Below are positions 27,423 to 41,400 of a stretch of DNA of 64,000 bases, piece after piece (positions within the stretch are counted from its first letter, which is position 1; each line of letters starts with the position of its first letter). The position numbers were made by a program, and so were the translations under genes. The stretch is from the NCBI RefSeq assembly GCF_037975245.1, contig NC_092573.1:10542501-10606500 (forward strand), read 5' to 3'. The stretch comes from Apostichopus japonicus (taxonomy: Eukaryota; Echinodermata; Holothuroidea; Aspidochirotida; Stichopodidae). The notes beneath the pieces were generated by a model. The model did no database searches. It was not told where the DNA came from and worked only from the letters and a program-made list of their open reading frames with translations.

Positions 27423-27857
27423 TGTGCGTGTTTATTTGTGTGTGACGCCTCGCTTGTAAAAACGATATTTCAAGAAGGGAAGCTTGGACCAATCTCATAT
27501 TTGCCGTATACAAGTACCACATTGCATAAAAGGAGCCTTTTGTTTTTGTTGGGGGTCAAAGGTCATTTGGGTCAAATTGTGAAAACCTTGTAAACACGAT
27601 ATCGCAAGAATGGAAGTTTGGACCAATTTATTTAGTATGTATTTGTGACACGTTCAGTTCAAGAAGCCTATTGTCTTTTTTTTTGTGTTACGTCTCATTA
27701 GAATACGAGAGGCTACTGGCAATTGTACATCCGTAGATATGAATCAAGAAGTCTCGACCAAATCTCCATTGACTTAAAGAAGAATTATACCTTATAACGT
27801 TTCTGCTTCGGGAATACCGTTTTGCAGTACGCTCTTTGAGACAGAAGCGACACGAAA

Positions 27858-29098
27858 GCTTGAAAACTTTCCCCTAAACCTTAAAAATCGGTTTAATTCT
27901 CACCCAACGCCATTTTGCTTCAGTTCCCGCTTTTTTCGTGACTGAACCGTTCTCGATAAGTAATCAAAGTTGTCTCCCGAAACACTTACCGGGTTCGGGA
28001 ATTTTTGAGAAAAAGGGAACATAAATGCATTTGGACTTGACTGTTGTCAAATCGAGCCTGAATACACAGTGAAGGAACTGAGACAACGAGACCTAGAGCT
28101 TGCTAAACAGATCGCATCTATGGCTGACATTGGCAGTTTCCATATGATGCAGTTATATTGCCAACTCTAGTAACAGTTCTGCGACGGGGGGGGGGGGGGG
28201 GCAAGCCTTGTGCTTTTGTGCCTTTTGTACGTTCACCTTTCCCTTGAAACCTTTTCGTTTTCCCTTCCATTTCCTGCTCATTCTTCCCCTCTCCTGTTTA
28301 CACAACCAAATGCTTGGCACTGCGGCATTTTGCACCGACTTCCGAACAATCTCCGAACAATCGCTAGTTCCTGCTTGCAGAAAGATCTAAAATACATACA
28401 TACATACATCTCAGAGAGCAAGTGTACAATTCCTATGCCGAGAGGGGCTCGCTGACGTAATATTTGAAGCGCCCTCGTTACATATAATGGCCGCCAACAC
28501 AGTAGGTGTCAGAAAATGTTTAGTAAGTTCCAGAAAACTCGGGGAAAGGTAGTTCTGACTAGTTATTTCGCAGAGGGTGTAAGACTATTGGTCTCTACCA
28601 TGAGGTCACTACAAAAGCCCAGGGTTTATATTTCCTTTAGCTGTGTCGCTAACTTACGTCGCTGCATACATGTCTGTGCACAAAGGTGTGTAAAGAAACG
28701 TTGTACTGTTTTTACATGCTTAATGTATTGGAATGGGCGGTGTCATTGTGAATGATCGGTATTATATCTTTGCTTCCGTTGTTGAAGTTTTCCGTTGTAT
28801 TTCGAAAATTGTCGAGATTCAGTGACAAATGAAACCTTCATGTTTGGATGTAGTAACGTTGGGGAAAACACCCGGCGCCGTTTGCGAAAAGTAACTGTCG
28901 CCTAGTTAGATGTTTTAGAAGCAACCAGACGCCAAAACATGGAGACCAGGTGGTAAAATTCGCCCCGCGTCTGCTTAATGTATACGGCGTGTAGGTGTAC
29001 CACATTGAGTAGAAGAAGCATGTAGTCTTTGGTAGAGATCAATATGTATGATGAGTACAAGAAAAGCTGTCAATGTGAATATTGTTTGTCATATTTCA
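27858..29098. other. 1.24-kb segment private to duplication copy B
   Basis: Copy A passes from GACAGAAGCAACA to the TTTTTGCTGTACTACTTAGA phrase (about 5053-5073), whereas copy B has about 1.24 kb between the same points. It contains a poly-G run (28185-28201), a SINE tail fragment (28361-28412) and a CpG-richer stretch near 28440-28560. No terminal inverted repeats or assignable gene were seen. Confidence 0.55.
28361..28412 (+). mobile_element. Fragment: tail of SINE family 1
   Basis: TAGTTCCTGCTTGCAG, then AGATCTAAAATACATACATA, is the 3' end of the family-1 SINE without its head. It lies in the B-private segment. Confidence 0.7.
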
Positions 29099-29253
29099 AT
29101 TATTTTTGCTGTACTACTTAGATTGAAGTATGTTGTTCGTCCTGGCTATACCCTGCAACCTACTGGTCACATTCACAGTAAGATTATTCATGTAGCATCA
29201 TTGAAACCACTCTCTCGAGTACCATATCGAGTTCCATATATCAAGTACCATAT

Positions 29254-29515
29254 GTGGAGTGTTAGCTCAGTGGTTAATGCCGGTACCTTCCAATCATAAG
29301 GTCCCCGGATCGAGTCACTCCAAGATTAATGTATGTCGTCCAGTACAGAGTTGTTGACAGTTGACAATTCATAATCATGGACGTTAAATATGAATGTAAG
29401 AGACTGACTTCGGTCAGCTTGCGGCTTTGATAAGCCAATGAGGCTTCTTCGCGAGTTCCTGCTTCCAGGAGGATCTCAAAAATACAAATACAATACAAAT
29501 ATCAGTAAGACCATT
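29254..29515 (+). mobile_element. tRNA-derived SINE, family 1 (copy in duplication B)
   Basis: It has the same head (TAGCTCAGTGGTTAATGCC), B-box-like GATCGAGTCACTCC, body and ATAC/AATAC tail as the copy at 5225. It sits at the same place in the duplicated block, so this is one insertion copied by the segmental duplication. Confidence 0.88.
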
Positions 29516-31978
29516 GGAATCCAAATATATATGTATTCTGTTAAGACAGTAATATATATATATTGACGTGTTCATGTGACTGCTGCCGTACTGTTTAATG
29601 GCGTTTTATCATGCGCCTTATCCACACTGGCTGGTGTGGCTCCCAGACTAAAACCGTGCACCACTATTACCCGGATCGTAGAATAGTAGAGACAAGGCTG
29701 GTAACAACTCTGGTGTAGTAGTCATGGGCGTGCAGAGTCCACCATTTGTCTAAGGGGGAGGGGGTTGAGCGATTTCGAGACCGGCTTTCTTGAGTAGCAA
29801 GTAGCAAGCCCGAACAACGGTTCGAATTGTAAACGACCAAAGCGGCAATTGTTTTTAATCACAACTACACGTCAAAGAAAGGTCAACGAATGGGAAACCC
29901 TACATGCATGGGTTTCAGGGAATCCGGCATTTTGATATGCGAGTAAGGGGGAAAATACTGTTTTTGATGATTTCACATTAGCTGACATCTAACCTTATGA
30001 CGTCATAGGTCATGAAGGAACTACATCCCGTGAGCAGCCATATACCCAACAAGTTTGAATCCATCAGGATTACGGTTTGGGAGGATGCCGAGATGACACT
30101 TTCTCACGCATGTTTGTCCAAGTTTTAACACTGACCTACATTAACCTCGTGAACGTTCGCGTTTTACAATAACTAATGCACTGTACACTTTCCATCTGTT
30201 ACCCTACACGGTTTTGAAATTAACGGCCATTTTGGTAGGACCGTCATGCTTAAAATACTTCATTAAATTTACGTTAATTCATGCCCTGTAAACTTGCAAA
30301 GTCTGATTTCTAACATGGTTTTAAGGGTTTTGGCCCCTTTGGTATACCCGTAATGGTCAAAAGGTTGTTTTTGGCTATTTAACATTTGATAATTGACTAT
30401 ATGACGTCATAGGCCCCATAGGTACTACATCCAATGCCCAGGCATAACCCCGCACTTTTTTAATCGTTCGCAAGTGCGTACAGCACAGGACTCGAGGTAG
30501 CAAATGATCAGTAACAGGTGGAGGGGCCAATTGAAAAAGAGACTCAAAGTACAGGAGAAAGTTGATGGAAAAGTTTAATTTACCCCATTTGGAACTATGA
30601 TTTTCCCACAAATATGATATCGGAGAGAGGGAGAGGGGAGGGGGAGGGATGAGGGAGGGATGAGGGAGGGCATAGAAAGAGCGGGAGGGGATCAAATTAC
30701 AAGAAATTTTGACCTACTCTTGCTAATAAATATGATATTTTTAAAGGTAATATGCCGATTACTAACTTTTTGGACCAGGCTTGTGGAGAGAACAAGTTTC
30801 TCCACTAAGGGGCAAACTAAGTGGACTCGGGCCACCCCAGGTGTATGAAACGGTTTAGTGTGCATTCGGCGTGGCTCCATAGGGATCACAGAATTTACGA
30901 AGTCGTCCGTGTACCAGCTGTCTCTGTCTGTCTGTCCCAAATATCAAATAAAATTCCATTTAAAAAACGATTTCTGGGTAATTTAATAACTGTTTTTGAA
31001 TGCAATGCTGATCTAAGTTTGAGTTAATTTGCATTATCGAAAACTGTAAATATTTTCAAATATATATATATTCACTACGTCTGAATTAATGATTCCTGAA
31101 TTATGCATGAGAGAGATGTGGAGGGCGGTGGAGAGAGAGAGAGGTTGGTGTTGGGGGGGGGGGGGGAGTTGGGAGAGGGAAATAATAGCTCGTGGTTTCT
31201 GTAGATTTGTTTATACAGTATAGAAATTAACTGTATGCATTTCTTGTATAAATCTAAAGCTTAACTGTGGACACTGGTACGTCTAGTTGTTTGTCCTTTC
31301 TATCAGTAATCAAACCTGCAGTTTTTGACGGTCTTTGGTCTCTATAGCGAGTACTGGACAAACAACGAGATCTGTTTGCATCAGTTATGTCAACAATTAA
31401 CGTCATGTTTTGATACGGTTCACTTCGGTAGTGTCAGGAAGGGGGCGTTATTGTATTATTTTCCCATCGATACTTTGTCAGTACTACGTCAGATGTATAT
31501 AAATATATATTAGGATTCAAAAAGACTGTATGGTTAAGTCTATAGTTATTTATTATTTATTTTGCAGGCTTCATGAGGTTATTTTTGTAGCCCCCCCCCC
31601 CCCTCCAATCTCCACAAGTCAAAGTAGCTGCACGTCACACTGCCCATTCGAAGTTCGTCCACCCTGGCAAATGTTTTCCTCTTCTCCCGCTCCTGACATT
31701 CAAAGAGCAATTTCCAGCTTATAAATTTTACTTCACATAGTACACTGCATAACAAAGTCTAAGAAACAAATACGCAGACGTTTTATCGCCTATTTAAATA
31801 TACGTGGACATGTATGTCTTATTTTGTCAATGAACCATATGCATGGTTTGAATAAAACTGAGAAGAGAACAATAACTACAGTACGCCCTCATCTATGAGC
31901 GATCGACATACGGAAGACTGGTATTTTTATGCAAACAATGTATCTTTGAAGTTTTAAAGCCATCTTTGTAATTGTGTT

Positions 31979-32234
31979 CAGGCGGGGGGGGGGGCGGGGG
32001 GTGGGGACGAAGGGGGCGACCGCCCCTTTTTTTGATCTTATTTTTTATGATATCGCTAGTCATTTAAAAAATAAAAGTTGCTTAGATGCAACTTACAAGG
32101 CCTGGGAAGTGCCATTTCCAGCGATCTGGGAGGCATTTTCGGCTAAAATTTTCTTGTACGCTACGCGCCAACTGGTGGCGCTACGCTTAGATAGACTTCG
32201 CCCCTCTCTTGGCAAATTCCTCGCTACGCCCCTG
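31979..32234. mobile_element. hAT-type MITE (copy in duplication B), perfect 8-bp duplication
   Basis: From CAGGCGGGG to CCTCGCTACGCCCCTG, flanked by ATTGTGTT at 31971-31978 and 32235-32242. It differs from the copy at 9425-9681 at only a few positions. Confidence 0.88.
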
Positions 32235-33446
32235 ATTGTGTTGTCCATTTTACTTGCCTGCAACTTTGCAAATAATATTTCATTTTTATGATACTGTTAT
32301 ATGAAAGAGAGAGAATATGAAAGTTCTTCCTTTGCACGCTACCGTTGAGAATGTCAATATATTAACCAAAACGTAATAAGTACAAATAAGCAGACGTTTG
32401 GTAGTATGTGTGTTTGTGTGTGTGGGGGGGGGGGCATGAGGGAGGGGACGGAATGCGGGTAATATAAGTTGTCACCACACGCCTAGTGCGAATCCATCCA
32501 TGGGTACCCTTGTTTCCACACATATTGTATCAGCTCCACATCTGCGTAAGTTTGGAGGTATAGTTTGGAGGTAAGACCAAGAGCTGTGTATCTTGCTGCC
32601 TCCTTTGTTTTATGGCATTGCAAATTTCATTAGGGGAACACAGAGGCGGGGGGGAGGGGGGCATCAGACGAAGGTACGGAGCATATTGGGCTATTGGGCA
32701 TATTGGGCATCCCCCCCCCCCCGCCCATGACGACGGCACTGATTAATTGCAATTACCCAACACTAGCCTCTCGCTGGTGAGCTGAGAAAACCCTACAAGA
32801 AAACAGGTGGGTGATTAGACTCAGTAAATATCACTCAATTAATGTTTCTTCCACAAATGTCCATATATTTCTTTCTCTATCTTGCTAAGTGAATCATTTT
32901 ACATACAAAACCATGCACTATCGCACCCTTGATGTAACCCACCCTACAACCCGGAACTATCGATCAAACTTTGATGTATGAAATCAACTGACATTCTTGT
33001 GATTATGAAAAGGTGATATAAAAGTTTGACAAACTTTTGTCAAAGTTATCAAATATTAATTAAGATACGCAATTAGCAACTTTTATTACATATTATTTTA
33101 ACTTTCGAACAAATAACTTCCTATTTTGTTATTACATTAAGTAAAAATAAAATTTTTGAAACAATAAAAATAGTATCTGGCACTTTTCCAAACTTGGCAA
33201 GTCTGAAAGTTTCTGCATTACTCGGTCCCATGTAACTAGTAATAACGCACTATATACGAGGTTTTGTTTCACGTTAGTCGTGGTCGGTCATAGCATGACG
33301 AACTGGTCTTAGTAATGTGCAAAAACAATGGCATAAAAAGGTTCTACTCATAGTGAAGGGCACTTTTCTTACAACAGTGTGTACGGATTATCACCCTCTA
33401 ATCTCTTGGATGCGTAGGTGAATTAATGTGGAATTGTTGTTCATAC

Positions 33447-33703
33447 CGCGGAACCGCATTACATTTGCGGCAGCAATCCACAGGTTGTCGCCTGTAGTTT
33501 TAAATTAAGCTTCCGCACACTACCACTGTCGAATGGTAGGCCTGACAGTTTTGTACAGTTCTCAAAGTAACGTTAGACTCAAGAGGGCGATTTCCGATCA
33601 CAGTTCATGTGTATCACTGACCACAGCCCGGGGATTCATTCCAAACGTAAATTAGAAGAAAAACGGCTCGGCAACCCGTAAGGGTTAGACCAAACCAGAG
33701 ATG
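33447..33703 (+). CDS. MYO1E: Candidate first exon of the MYO1E/F-like gene (5'UTR plus initiator ATG)
   Basis: The sequence ends CCAGAG-ATG followed at once by the donor GTAAGA. The ATG at 33701-33703 completes a codon, and the next known exon (37659) starts in phase 0 with GCA TAC CAC TGG, so joining them gives Met-Ala-Tyr-His-Trp-Gln. Family members begin with a short leader before the same HWQS motif. Purines at -3 and +4 suit initiation. Only ATG is coding; the rest would be 5'UTR, and its left limit is unknown. Upstream ATGs at about 33521 and 33609 are a mild objection. No TATA box is obvious. Confidence 0.5.
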
Positions 33704-36700
33704 GTAAGACTCTTTTCATCTTTAATGTGAAGACCGAAGTTACGAATTTAAAGTGCTTACAAAATCTATACCCCTTACTTCATATCTTATTCTTAGCCTA
33801 ACGGACTAGGCTGAGCCAATACCTTACATGAAATAAGCCTTGACCCTAAGATTCTAAGCTTAATTCTTAGGGCTTCATGACCCTTGAAAAATGCTATAGC
33901 AGTCAACAAAGACATGTCGGCTTCGGATCAGTATGTGACAAGGTAACATATGGTACTGCATCCATGAACTAGCCTGGGAACAAGTAATCTGAGAAAACTT
34001 AGCGTATTGATACTGTGACTTGTGAGGCATCAAGTAGGCCTAACACCACAGTTGCTGGTTAGGTCTTATGTTACTTAGCTGTAGCAAGTACATACCCCAA
34101 GGATGTGATGAATTTACATTTGGCCTTTGCTAGCAATAAACCTGAAGATACAATCTTCAGCAGTAATTGCAGAATATCAGGCAACGCGCGAACAACACCT
34201 GACAAAAAAGTGGCTTTGTTGTCGCAGTCAGTCTAGGCTAGGCAAAATTGTTCAGCAAAATCACACTTTGAGATTCAACAGGCATCGTTTACAGCTTTTA
34301 TTTATAGTATATTCCTACTGGCTACTGCACCGTGTTGCCAGTCATTTCAAAGTGAATGGGGTGTAGACAGCAATCTTGAGAGTAATTTTTCGAGGGGGTG
34401 TGGGGGGGGGACAGAATGTTCCAAGTTAACTCCAACTAGTTTTGTAAGTACTGAAGGAATGAAAAGCGATGTTTTGAGGCTGGTGTACAGTACAGGAACA
34501 GAATGAATCTTTATTTACTGTAGCAAACTATCTGTTAATCAAGGTATATTACATAACAAGAATTTATGTCCTGTACAATAATCCATTTCTTCACTTCTTG
34601 TTTGGTCGTAAAACTTCTTATTTCTTTGTGCCATTTTGACAGAATTTTGTTTTACACAACTGGGAAATCTATCATCTTTAACAGAAGGTAGATTCAGAAC
34701 TGATTGGTCACCTGGACCCATTAACACTCTCTTCCTAAAAACAAATAAGCAGGAGAACACCCTGAAGTATCATGAACAGCTGAATTCATTGCAAATTGAA
34801 ACTCATTGATATGATCAGCCCACAGCACATGATTTTTAGCATCAAAACATTGTAACATAGATTTGATATTTCCGAAACATCTTTCACACCAATTTGATTG
34901 AGGGTGATGAGGTGAAATGAAATTTTGAGAAACACCCCAATCTTTCAGAAAATACTGAAATATATATGCTAAAAACGGCTGCGCATTGTCAGAAACAAAT
35001 TTCCTTGGACTACCAAATGTACAAAAAACATAATTCAGTATCTTCAGCAATACATGACTTGTTGCATTTACAACTGGAAAAAGTAAAATGAACTTACTAA
35101 AGTGATCAACAAGAGCTATTAAGTACTTGTAGCCAATACCTTCACTTGCAAGTTGCAGGTAATATGCATTAAGATTTTCTTTCCAGGGGGAAAGAGCCAT
35201 TAACAAAATTAATTCTGGCTCCTCAGAATCGTTTTTGCTTTTTACAAATTTTCCAACATTTATTTCTACCTAATCTCTTTTCTACCTGGGGAATGTAGCA
35301 GACAGCTTTCTGTGTTGTTTTTCTAAAAGTTTCAGACAGCTACTACTACCTCTCCTCAAATATTTTTATTTACCTTTGTTTATTTTCAATCTTGCATGCT
35401 TCAACTTTGATACGAGTAGTTCCCTTTGTTTCTATTATTCTCCTATTGTTTTGATCATATGTACACTTGCTTCCTTAGTATGCATAAGTTCCTTTTATAT
35501 TCTCATTTGCATAAATTCTTGTTATGTGATATACCTTGATTAACAGATAGTTTGCTACAATAAATAAAGATTCTTTCTGTTCCTGTACACCAGCCTCAAA
35601 ACATCTCTTTTCTTTCCTTCAGTACTTACAATATATTTAACTAGTTGGAGTTAACTTGTCCTATTTTCATTTATGGACTTAGTTTCTCTACAAAGTTATG
35701 TTGGGTCCACAGGTCCACAAATGGGCCATTGTGGACTCAGAAGCAAATTTTCAGAATTTATATTGCACCAGCTTCAAAACAGCATTATTATAGAACTTTC
35801 TTCAGTTGCAGTCAAGGAATTACAGTATTTATCTTGCTTATTTTTTCTTGGACATAGCCAATTTTTTTTTTTTTTGGGGGGGAGGGGGGGGGGCCGGTAT
35901 TACTATGTTAATGTATATAGTAACCAGTGTTTCTAGCGCAACTGAATACTGTTTCACAAAGGATATTGTTTTGAAGGTTTCTACTCTGTATGTACCCAGG
36001 CAGCATGCAGTGGTAGGCTTGTCAATCATGCTAGGATGTATTGAATGTTTAGCGTGTAGGCCTAATAGGCGATAATGGGAATCAATCATCCCATATATTA
36101 GATGGCACTTTCTGCTAAATTCCAAGGTATTTTAGACAGTGTTCCCAAAGATGGATTAAGCAACCTTTGTTGGAATACACACAGTTCATACAGTACTGGA
36201 CATACAGTACTGTTTCCTTGTAACCTGTATTGCTCATGCATGCAGTGGAGATCAACTTGAGGCTGCCGTCAAATTCCAATTGATGGAGATATCACATTTC
36301 ATCTTGATGGATTGTGATAATTAAAAATCTTTTGTTTGGAACTTGTTATGACCAGCATGCTGGTGTAAGGTTTGAAAGCTCATGGAAATATTATCCTTCA
36401 GGACAAATTCCTGTTCCTAGTCTAAAACAAGGATAATAGCAGATCAATTTTTTTTTTAAATTTTTTTTCAGTGTATTTATTGGTCATGTTCAAAGTAGAC
36501 CCACACAGTCTTTGTTTGAGTCATAAGACACACACACATACATTGATGTGTAAACTAGAGCCATGAGAATAGTTGTAAGCATTTGAACATGTTGAAAATA
36601 TAGTATCATTTTAAATGGGTTCAGTGTCAACCCTACTGTAGGCAAAACCTGTTACTAAATGCATATTGACCTTGATTAACCTTGACTTGAACATAACACT

Positions 36701-38364
36701 AGGACATTCATTTTGTTTTTAATCCAAAGACAACAGCAACAATTGGAATCTCTTTCTGCTTTCAAGTTATAATGATCTATATATGCCGGTAATCAGGAAC
36801 ACCTGACAGAGCTTTTTTAGTGATTAAAGACTAAAAGTTGTTTGGTAAATTAGATGTATACTGTGTTTGCATTTAACAACATTTTCTTCCCTTTTCATAG
36901 TACTTACTGTAGCTACAGGTTACTGGATTAACACCTGGCCTTTACAGAAAAGTTATTAAACCCGTCTATGCCTTCTGTATCACAGTATGGCGACTTCACT
37001 AAGTTCACTCGGTCAGATGTTTTCAGGTTTTCCAAGCAATTCATGAAAATTTTGAAATGAAAACTAATATAAAATGAAAACCATTTAATAGATCTGTATT
37101 AAAGTGAAGAAAAAAATAATGGTGTCAATGCCCAGTTAATGTATAGCTCAGCATGTGGCAACATCATAGCAAGAGCACAGCTTGGATCAAAAAAGCTGCA
37201 GCAAACCCCCCCCCCCCCTATTCCCCATCCCTCTCAAAATAACCAAAGTTTTAAGGAAAGGCCTAAAGTGTTGGCCTATTATTAGCTTTGGAAACATTAA
37301 TTTACTTTGTTCCTGTCTCCGGTCCCAATTGTGGGAATTGAAACACAGTGCTAAAATGTTACCAAGTTGTAGTAAGTACTGTAGGTTAGGTCCTGTAGAT
37401 AAGGAAAGTGCATGTAAGTATCCAAAGTCGAGACAGGTAAGCATCATAACACATAAATTCCCATACAAGTAAGTTTGGGAGAAATTTGGCCAGTTATAAT
37501 AGCAGTTGTAACCATTGTGGTCACTTTCACAATCAATAACAAAGTAAAGTTCTGTTTTTAACTAGTTTTAGATTGAATACTATGTCAACTGACATGTTCT
37601 CACAATTGCGTTGTTCCTTGCTTAAATATAATTTGCGTTGTTCCTTGTTTATATATAGGCATACCACTGGCAAAGTAACACCAAGAAACAGGCTGGCGTG
37701 GAGGACATGGTTCTGCTGACCAAGATTCAGGAGAATGCCATCGTTGAAAACCTCAAGAAACGCTTCAACGAAGACTTGATTTATGTATCCTTTTGATTTT
37801 GTTCTTTTTTATTTAAATGAGGGGGTGGGAGGGGGTGGTGGAGAGAAGGGTAGAGATTAGCGTAAGATGAAAGTGGAGGGTCAGAAAGAGGTACATGGAA
37901 CAAATATATTTACAAAAGTGTCTACTGAATAGCATTGTGACAATTTGTTATCACTGCTTCTATTTTTCAAGCTAATTTGTTGAACATGCCAAAATTCCTA
38001 GGAATAATAGGAAATCGATGAGGAATCAAAGCACTAAACCTGAGAGGAAAAATGAATTACTAACTAATTAACATTTATTTGTTTTAGTTTTTTCAAATGC
38101 AATGAAATGAATGTTATGAGTACAATATTAACAATGTGATATGGTTTTTCTAATTCCCATAAATATGCACATGGCTGATTAAAGTCAATGTTGTAATGGG
38201 TGCTAGAAGTGGCAATGTTCTTAATTTTTGCCTCCCAGAGTTATTGCTCGTAAACCTCAAAATAGGTCTTGAAATCAAGCTACAGTGGCCTGATAACGGC
38301 AAAACAATCAAAGACATTGATTGATATTTATTGTTCGAGAAACTGAGTTCTAAATACAGGGAGC

Positions 38365-38413
<49 letters not shown>

Positions 38414-41400
38414 CAGAGGGATTAAAATGTGATTAACCTTAATAGTTATGTCGCAAAATTTATTCTCAGCTCCTCATCAATTGGGAGATGATGAACCATG
38501 TGTCTTAAATTTCTGTCTATATAACTGATTTTGAAATACATGTATATACTGTATGGCTATAAAATGCAAACAGTAGCTGGTGTGGGATGGCAGTGGATTA
38601 GTTTCATTGATGGTCTCGAATTTGAGCAACGCAAAGGATATAAATTGTAAGGTCCTTCTTCTTGGTCGTGCGAATGCTTCGGGGTATTGTGTGACCCAAG
38701 ATTTACAGTTACTTGCCATTATGAACCAGCATAAACCCAGACTAGTTTGAGTGTAAAGGGGGTGGGGGGGGGGCACTGTAACACTAAAACTACCCATCTG
38801 ATTTGTAAACAATTATTGTTGACCTTGTGCTTCTGTTATTCTGTGTAATAAGATGATGATTTGCCAGTTTTTTACCTCCCCTCAGGTGATCTTGCATTCT
38901 CATGCAATGTGAGCAATGCCATAGGCTTGCCTAACTACAGCGTATTGTAACTGTCATTATGGTTCATCACCCTAAATAAGTTGGTGAACCTGCTACTTTG
39001 CTAACAATGAGGTCACATAATAGTGCAATAGAGTCAATTTACTGTACTTGCATTGACTTGTCTATTATGCAGCAAAATAGCCTACAGTGTCATTTCCAAG
39101 TTTCTATTGTTCTCTAAGGGAAATTTACCTCAAAAGGGAAAACTACCTTTGTGTGAGCTGTTTAATATTTTTCTTCGTGAATGCGAATATGCTTAATTTG
39201 GTCCATAAGAAAACTGAATCACTTGAATTGTTGAAATTTAAAGCAGCAATTTAGCCTTGAATGTGAACACAGTTCCATGCACCCTCAACCTATGAAAATA
39301 TTACTGTAAAGTTAATTACAGTAGCTTACTAATGTTCAGATCTTGTTTCAAAGAAACAAGAAAATTTGTTTATTTTTTGGGGGGGTCAGTGTTTGTTGGT
39401 CTGCTGATATAGTTACATACTGTACTCATGTAACAATTGAATCTAGGTGTCCTTGTTGTCAGTGTAAAAAGGAACTTTGAAACTGAGGGGGGAGGGGGAG
39501 GGAGGGGAGGTGGTTAGGGATGGGCTTATGGGAATAGTCAGCAAAGAATTGGTATAGAATTTCACCAATTTTACCGTAGGGCCCGGATTGCTTAATTGTT
39601 ACAACTTAGCTAATAGCGGCCAATACAAGGGCGTAGGAACCGGGGGGGCTGGGAAAAATGTGGAGGGGCGGAAGTATCATTCCGCCCCCCCGCTTCGCAA
39701 GACAGAAAACCCCTTTTTCATTTCCAAATGAGAAAAAAAATCTCATTTGGAGCACCAAATTGCATCTAAGGCCAGGTGAAAATACAAAATTAAGTTTACA
39801 AAATGGAGTCGGTGTTGAAGTGTGCTATATTGCACCAAATTGCATCTGAGGCTACCTGGAAATGCAAAAAATTTCAAAGGGGAGGGGGACACCCCCTCTT
39901 CTTAAACCCCTCCCCCAGGCCGGCCATCAGTCTTCAGTCCCCCCACTCAAAAGTACATTCCCACGCCACTGGGCTAATAGCACTACACTGGTCACTGGTT
40001 TCAATTTCCCTTGTCTACAGTATTTGCTTTCATAAAATCTGTTTATAATAAATTTACCTTTTCTTGTTAATTATTTAATTTGTGATTTTGTGGAGTGAAA
40101 AGTTGTAATCCTGTGTAAAACAAAAAACATAAATATTTGTTAAGGCCAGCTGTAAAATTCTTGCAAATTACAGTAAGTACTGTAATTAACGATCAGATAC
40201 AAAAACATGCTTTGACAATTGAAAGAAAATTAAGAGAAATCTTAGTTAAAAGATGCAAATCTTGTGCTCTGGATATATTTTACAGATTTGTTCTTTATGC
40301 TGAAATACTCTGATGAAGCCGTAAGAACAAACCGACCATATGATAGCATCTGCTTGAATTGTGTTATATATATTGAATTGTATGTATAAGTTAGACTGTT
40401 AGTGTATAGGGGTTATAGCATAAAAAGCCTGTATTCTGTGTTAAGTGAATGGTCCTTCAAACTTTTGCCCGCAATAGTTATGATTCTCATGCTGTGCAAA
40501 AGGACAAAGACAAGAAAATCTCAAGGGAATGATAAAACAATTATAGACAGGTTCTGACCCCAAAGGTTTTGTCATCTACGTAGAATATTGCAGACTTTTG
40601 GGAATAACTGTATTTCTGAAACTGTTCTGTATATATTGATTAATTATAATTCTACATACTGTATGGTCCCTACGGTAACGAGAGTAAATCAGGTTTCAGA
40701 AGTTATTACTGTATACACTCTTAGGAATCAACACTGCACGCGTACTGTATATATATATAGTGGTTGAGTTGCAGGAAAATACATTAGAACCTGGTACGTA
40801 AAATTACGTTTTGGCTTCTTGCATTTAGGTGTCAACAACCAAGGTGGTTTGGGATGGGCTTATGGGGGTAGTCAGAAAAGAATAATTGGTATTGAATTTT
40901 TACCAACTGCCATAAGACCTGTGGATTGCTCAATTGTTACAGTAGCTGGTAGAGGACTTGCAATACAGAGGGTGGTCCCTGGTTTCAATTCCCTTGTTTA
41001 CAGTATTTGCTTTCATCAAATTTGTTTATAATAAATTTACTTTTTCTTGTTGTTAATTAAAGGCAGACATCCCTCAATTTCCTGAAATAGTATTCTCCTT
41101 TAATTTCATGATACAGTTGCTAAAACAAATTATTCTCATTAATATCAGTGTATTCATATGGGTATTTATTTAAACAAAAAATCTTCCCGTTTCGCTTTCA
41201 GAAAAAGAAAGAAAGCAAAAAGAACCTTAATATATATAACTTAGTGAACTGAGTTATAATTGGATATGATATATAAATATTATATCACAAGATATTAACA
41301 AGTTATGTTGCCATTGTGCACGTTCTAGCTTGGGGGGGGGGGGTTGGGGAGGGGGGTTGAACCACGTTATTTTTCAGTTGCGATTTGTCCTATATTTTGT

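Larger units (their letters stand above)
26395..33446. repeat. Segmental duplication, copy B (direct repeat of 4415-10886)
   Basis: Colinear with copy A (anchors listed there). Private to B are a 639-bp hAT element (26784-27422), a block with no match in A (about 27858-29098) and small indels. It lies between the first visible SRCR exon of the receptor (minus strand) and the candidate first exon of the myosin (plus strand). Similarity ends within a few bases of CATACCGCGG at 33446. Confidence 0.93.
33704..37658. other. Presumed myosin intron 1
   Basis: Apart from the LTR-element relic (34423-35657) I see no exon. Near 36189-36208 the phrase CATACAGTACTG occurs twice in tandem. Poly-G and poly-C tracts lie near 35876-35892 and 37207-37219. 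Confidence 0.5.

Noticed and set aside
28440-28560. CpG-rich stretch with ATGGCCGCC as a gene start
   Set aside because: The frame closes after about 20 codons and no convincing donor is in phase. It lies in a segment private to duplication copy B.
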